From Jimgerdemannia flammicorona (lineage: Eukaryota; Mucoromycota; Endogonomycetes; Endogonales; Endogonaceae), in the NCBI GenBank assembly GCA_003990745.1, contig RBNI01006384.1:1-11393 (forward strand): 11,393 bases of DNA, given 5' to 3'. Shown in pieces: positions 7,837-11,393 of the stretch. How positions within the stretch are numbered: position 1 is the stretch's first letter; the number at the start of each line of letters is the position of its first letter. The position numbers and the translations under genes are program-made. The notes beneath the pieces are model-generated. The model searched no databases, was not told the origin of the DNA, and was given only the letters and a program-made list of their open reading frames with translations.

Positions 7837-8137
7837 AAATAGGTATTTTTTTCTATTACTAAATTAACTTTCTGTAGTTTATATAGATTCTTCATTCTTC
7901 TTTCTTAGGTATAATAAGTATACAGCTGACCCAAGGACTGATAAAAGGTCAGATAATTCTATTATCTAAGAGATTCTGAATATGTTCTTTCTCAAATATT
8001 CTCAAATAGTGGGATATATATTTCTGATTAATAAGTATTATATTTCCTGTATTTATACTGTGATAGTATAATAGATTATATAGCAGATTATTATAGTTTA
8101 TAGTAAAGATATTCTGGTATTTATAAAGGAGTTCTAC
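7832..8137 (-). pseudogene. Decayed Ty3/gypsy pol: start of reverse transcriptase
   Basis: On the minus strand from 8137 downward the frame reads VELLYKYQNIFTINYNNLL, then HSINTGNI (H-IDTGDA block), LLDNRII followed by a stop and PFISPWVSCILIIPKKE (the LDNGIIRPS-SPWASPVVLVPKKDG block), then INYRKLI (VDYRKLN). These are the N-terminal fingers of Ty3/gypsy RT in correct order. The next expected motif, YPLP, is split by the nested element at 7832-7836 and resumes at 5836. Replacements are mostly Arg, Gly, Ala and Trp losses by transition, with several stops. The product would copy element RNA into DNA if intact; this copy cannot. Confidence 0.9.
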
Positions 8138-10023
8138 TCATTGCTATTATTACTGAGATATCAATTCTTCTCCAATATTAGTAGAAGGCTTTACTTTCTT
8201 CTTAATCATAGAGAGGTCTTTCCTTTCTTCTAAGACCTTTTGCTATTTTTTGATAGGTTCAATTTAGAGACTTCTCTATATATCTGATTGAGATAGAGTA
8301 TCAGATATACTATAGTAATTTCTGTTAATAAGATGAGACTATCCTAGCTTTGGTATATTGCTCAATAATATATTGAGTTCATCTTATTAGAGAATATCTA
8401 TCCTTCTTTATCACAGTTCCTGAGATCTTCATTTGATTCAAAGAAGAGGTTCCTGAAGTCTAGTGATATAAATATTTCGAAGATGATCTATTCTTCTAGT
8501 TCTAGGATGATATTTTTATAGAGTTTAACTGATTTGCAGTATACTTATTAGGGAGTATTCTTTTTGAAGTAGTTGATCTATAGGAGATATATCTTCTTTT
8601 TGTCTGAACTTTCAAATCCTTTAGTCTGTCTTGTATCTTGGATCTGTTTGAGTATCTCTTATAGTTGGAAAGTCTTAACTTCTATAAAGACTACTTAGAT
8701 AACCTTTTCTACTCTATAAATTTAAATATATAAAGTATTACTATTTCTCAAAATAATCTTAATTTCATTTATATATCTAGGATTAATTATTTCTTCATCT
8801 CTGGTTACTTCTTATTTTGTCTTGAGATTAGCCAGATATATATTCCTTAGAGTGATTGCATAGTAAGTCCAATACTAATGAGCTCTGTACTTTCAGAACT
8901 TATAGTTATGTCTTAAAGACTATAGAGATCATTGCTAATATCTTTCTTATAGGCTTTTGTTGGAGGTATTGCTTCAGGGTATAGCAGGATATACTGTATA
9001 ATATCTTTACTAAGTATATATTGTTCTTGGATAAAGAATTCTATAGTTATAAGTCTTTAAGCTCTGATATTGAGATATAGCTATCTGATACTAGTAGAGA
9101 ATCTCAAAGATAGTTGATGACTCTTTTTCTGATAGAGTCTAGGGCTTCTATGAAGTTGATAGTATCTTTTGCCCATCTTTGACAAATAGTATGTCTGATA
9201 TAAATCAGGATATCATCTCTTAGATCATAAATCTTAAGAGTCCTTTTTGTAGATCTCCTGGCTTGCTTTTTTCAAATCTTAGCTCTGTTATCTCTCTTGT
9301 TGAATATATATACTTTAATGTCTTAACTTATATAGATTTTTTTATATTATCACTCAGGTATTTTCTATAGTAATAATATTCTATTACTTAGAAGTATTGT
9401 TTTAGATTATTAATCTCTCACTGTCTTAGGAATCAGAAGTCATCTCTATTATAAGTTAGAGGAGTGGCTAGGAGGTATACTTCTGTATAGATGAAGTAGT
9501 CTCTTTTATTAGATCATTTAACCAGTATTGTAGTTGTTTTCTGAAATATAGTTAGCTATATAACAGTTGCTGTAGATACTAGTTCTTAGTATCTCTATCT
9601 TTCTTATTAGTTTAATAAGTGATACTGATATATAAAATAGTCTCAGAGAGAATAGAAGATCAATTGATACTAATATTTTCCTAATCAGAAGACTCTTTTT
9701 TATTTTATTTCTTATCTTAAGACAATGGTTACTATACTTGGTCCTTCTTCAGTATTCCAGAGTTTGTCATTTCTATCTTCTAGTAGTGTCCAGCATAGGT
9801 CATTTCAAGGAACTAGCTCAGAGAGTTCTTTTGGTTTAGAGATTGCTATATTAGTATTTCTTGTTCACAAATTGCTTATACTTCTATAACTTTAGTTGTG
9901 GAATTGGGTATTCTTTGTGAGTGATTATATTTCTTCTTTCCCTTTCTATATTCTGAATATACTACACTAGGGGAGTTTTTTGTTCTGATTATCTTAGAGA
10001 AGTGTTTAGGGTATTTATAACAT
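8138..10023 (-). pseudogene. Decayed gag/protease-side region of the minus-strand gypsy
   Basis: This stretch lies upstream of RT on the minus strand, where gag and protease should be. No convincing protease D-[ST]-G-A or zinc knuckle could be picked out by eye. Some readable islands remain: NDLCWTLLEDRNDKLWNTEE near 9820-9730, a segment with few stops about 9680-9515, and a block with RWAKDTINFIEALDSIRKRV near 9190-9120 that still has an intact Trp. From about 8900 to 8140 stops are frequent. The strand bias (T and G rich on +) is continuous with the RT pieces, so I assign it to the same element. The 5' LTR was not found and may be lost at the junction near 10024. Confidence 0.5.
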
Positions 10024-10131
10024 TTGATATAAGTGGGACATACTTTGGCCATCTTTCACCAGTACCATTCAGATGACACAAGACTCAGACTACACTTTCA
10101 ACAAACATCTTCAAGTATTGGTGGTATCAGA

Positions 10132-10296
10132 ATGACAAGCAACATAAATTCTGATGAGCGTACTGGGCAGGGGGGCCCCAGTGCCTTTGACTGGCAATAT
10201 GTGGGGGGGGGTCGAGGGGCTGGTCTGGGCATGCCGAGTGCTTTGATCAGGGGACAGGGGGCCGGAGGGGGTGGTAGAGGAGGTGCGAGGCCATGA
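10132..10296 (+). CDS. Short Gly-rich ORF, probable start of gag-like protein
   Basis: From ATG 10132 the frame gives 54 residues and ends at TGA 10294-10296. The protein is rich in Gly and Arg (QYVGGGRGAGLG, GAGGGGRGGARP), a low-complexity RNA-binding type composition. It is in the same frame as the large ORF beginning at 10309, with only four codons between the stop and that ATG. CGA to TGA by one C-to-T change would explain the stop, so the two may be one gene. The frame is open upstream to 10033 but without another ATG. Alternatively it is only leader sequence. Confidence 0.4.
   Translation: MTSNINSDERTGQGGPSAFDWQYVGGGRGAGLGMPSALIRGQGAGGGGRGGARP
10203..10270 (+). other. G-run cluster, potential G-quadruplex
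   Basis: Nine G (10203-10211), GGGG (10216-10219) and GGG (10227-10229) are followed by further runs in 10251-10270 (GGGG, GGGGG, GGGGG). Runs with short loops meet the usual G-quadruplex pattern on the + (coding) strand if the nine-G run supplies two. It lies within the short Gly-rich ORF, so it may simply reflect glycine codons. Confidence 0.4.
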
Positions 10297-10308
10297 GGGG
10301 GTGAGAGG

Positions 10309-11393
10309 ATGACCTTTGTGGATAAGGTCAGGATGGGGAAGCAGGTGACAGGACTGGATGGTTGGCTGGAGCTGGGGAAGGTGACAGCTACTTCGAGTGG
10401 CAAGGAGGCCTCCCCACTGGGGAGTCAGTGTAGTGGGGCTGGAGGTGTAGTGGCTGGGGCGGTGACTGCTGATGGTGGTGTGACGGGCGATCTGGAAAAA
10501 AATCCAGATGTGACGGCTGATAGGAGACCTGGACAGGGGAGCAGCGCAAGACCTGGGGACCTGGCAGATAGTGTAATGGGCCTAGTGGCAGCCCCGTTAC
10601 TCAAGAAATCGAGGTCAGAATTCGCAGTCACATTGTGCTTCCGTGGCTTGGCATTGACGGCAAAGATAGTACTGGGGCTGTTGGCAAGCGAGGTGAAGGG
10701 AGTGGTCTCAGTCAAGTTTTTGAAGAAGCTGGAGGCAGTTGAGGTGGAGTTTGAGGAGGAGGATTTGCTGCTGGAGGCAGTGGAGAAGGGTGTGGTAGTT
10801 GGAGGAATCTCAGTGCCGATGGTAAGGTGTATGCACTGGGATCCCAGGGTGGTTCACCTGGTGATTGTGGACTTGCCGACGGTGAAAAAGGAGGAGGCGA
10901 GGAGGCTGGTCATGGAGGTGGTGAAGGAGTACAGTGAGGTGGTCGACATTGGGTTCAGAGTTTGGGAGGGGACTGAGCTCAGGACAGGAGATGTGGATGT
11001 CCAGCTGAGGTTGTTTGAGATGGAGAATACCGGAAAGGCTAGGGACTGGCCAGTGGCATTGAAGTGGGGACCAGTAGAGTGTAAGGTTTCGAGAGTGAAG
11101 GGGTCAGAGGAAGAAGAGGAGGACCTGCTAGAGGTGCTTGAAGACCTGGTGGGGGCTGTGGAGAGGAGGCAGAGGGCTTGGAGGGCCTTTGAGACTAGGA
11201 CGGTCATGGAGGTGATTGAGGGCAGGAAGGTGCAAATGGACAAGGTGCTCTGGGAGAAGGCAAAGGAGAGACAGCTGCAGAAGGACTTGCTGGCCAGTCT
11301 GGATGGGGGGCAAAAGGCGGGGGCTATGGAGGAGGGTGCTAGAGCAAGTGCTAGTATCTGGGCAGAGGCCGTGCAGCAAGGGGAGAAGATGAA
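10309..11393 (+). CDS. Gag-like ORF, possibly LINE ORF1 (3' partial)
   Basis: The frame starts at ATG 10309 (A at -3), after an in-frame TGA at 10294, and stays open for 361 codons to the window end. Residues 1-100 are low-complexity Gly/Ala/Thr-rich. Residues about 101-174 (from SRSEFAVTLCFRGL to VGGISVPMVRC) and 178-262 (VVHLVIVDLPTVKKEEARRL to WGPVECKVSR) look like two successive beta-alpha-beta folds of RRM type, as in ORF1 proteins of fungal non-LTR elements. Residues 264 onward start with an acidic EEEEEDLLEVLED and form a charged, probably helical or coiled-coil tail. No CCHC knuckle is seen yet; it and an RT ORF would lie beyond the window. Two RRM-like folds are an inference from pattern; the family is not certain. 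No sign of decay apart from the upstream stop. Confidence 0.5.
   Translation, partial: MTFVDKVRMGKQVTGLDGWLELGKVTATSSGKEASPLGSQCSGAGGVVAGAVTADGGVTGDLEKNPDVTADRRPGQGSSARPGDLADSVMGLVAAPLLKKSRSEFAVTLCFRGLALTAKIVLGLLASEVKGVVSVKFLKKLEAVEVEFEEEDLLLEAVEKGVVVGGISVPMVRCMHWDPRVVHLVIVDLPTVKKEEARRLVMEVVKEYSEVVDIGFRVWEGTELRTGDVDVQLRLFEMENTGKARDWPVALKWGPVECKVSRVKGSEEEEEDLLEVLEDLVGAVERRQRAWRAFETRTVMEVIEGRKVQMDKVLWEKAKERQLQKDLLASLDGGQKAGAMEEGARASASIWAEAVQQGEKM

Larger units (their letters stand above)
3134..10158. other. AT-rich, CpG-erased decay block
   Basis: From the end of the LTR to 10158 I find a single CpG (8478-8479), while both flanks have them at normal frequency. TpA is abundant, and every transposon frame inside is broken by stops and conservative C-to-T/G-to-A type replacements (Trp to stop, Arg to His, Gln or stop). 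This is the footprint of RIP or of methylcytosine deamination. The last 130 bases or so already have ordinary GC, so the true right edge may be near 10024. Confidence 0.75.

Noticed and set aside
10486..10515. GDLEKNPDV, resembling a 2A ribosome-skipping motif
   Set aside because: The essential NPGP end is absent (NPDV), so skipping is not expected.
10425..11243. Minus-strand frames of 96 and 129 codons
   Set aside because: They lie opposite the continuous 361-codon + frame and have Ser/Pro/Leu-rich shadow composition.

Overview
The window looks like repeat-dense DNA of a filamentous fungus, probably an ascomycete (moderate confidence). The sequence shows Ty3/gypsy and hAT remnants, a gag-like ORF resembling those of LINEs, and a sharp change from ordinary GC to a very AT-rich, almost CpG-free block whose reading frames are full of stops, as repeat-induced point mutation (RIP) or methylcytosine decay leaves behind. 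I see no host gene, no complete RNA gene and no CRISPR array; essentially everything identifiable is transposable-element DNA.

Layout. (1) 1-3133: right end of a young, undecayed Ty3/gypsy retrotransposon on +. It holds the C-terminus of integrase (2-349), about 310 bp of non-coding DNA, a polypurine tract (about 662-674) and a very long 3' LTR (675-3133, 2459 bp) with perfect 8-bp inverted ends TGTGACGT...ACGTCACA. The U3 part of this LTR carries an unrecognised reading frame (792-1868), split by one in-frame TAA. (2) 3134-4374: decayed + strand hAT transposase whose 5' half is cut off exactly at the LTR end. (3) 4488-4710: degenerate tandem repeat of about 33 bp. (4) 4790-10023: decayed Ty3/gypsy element on the minus strand (upstream part about 8138-10023, RT N-terminus 7832-8137, rest of RT plus RNase H 4790-5836). 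(5) 5837-7831: a 1995-bp insertion of another decayed element, precisely inside the RT gene, with a 5-bp target-site duplication GCAAT and TATAAG/CTTATA ends. (6) about 10024-11393: undecayed, G-rich, + strand coding DNA with two ORFs in one frame (10132-10296 and 10309 to the window end); the larger has two possible RRM-like folds and a charged helical tail, and may be LINE ORF1.

The pieces give a relative history: the minus-strand gypsy came first, the 2-kb element jumped into its RT, the whole AT-rich block decayed, and later the long-LTR gypsy landed in the hAT remnant. The right-hand ORF region also escaped decay. The most unusual point is the reading frame inside the U3 of a giant LTR. 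The older 2-kb insertion may be a solo LTR of the same general design.
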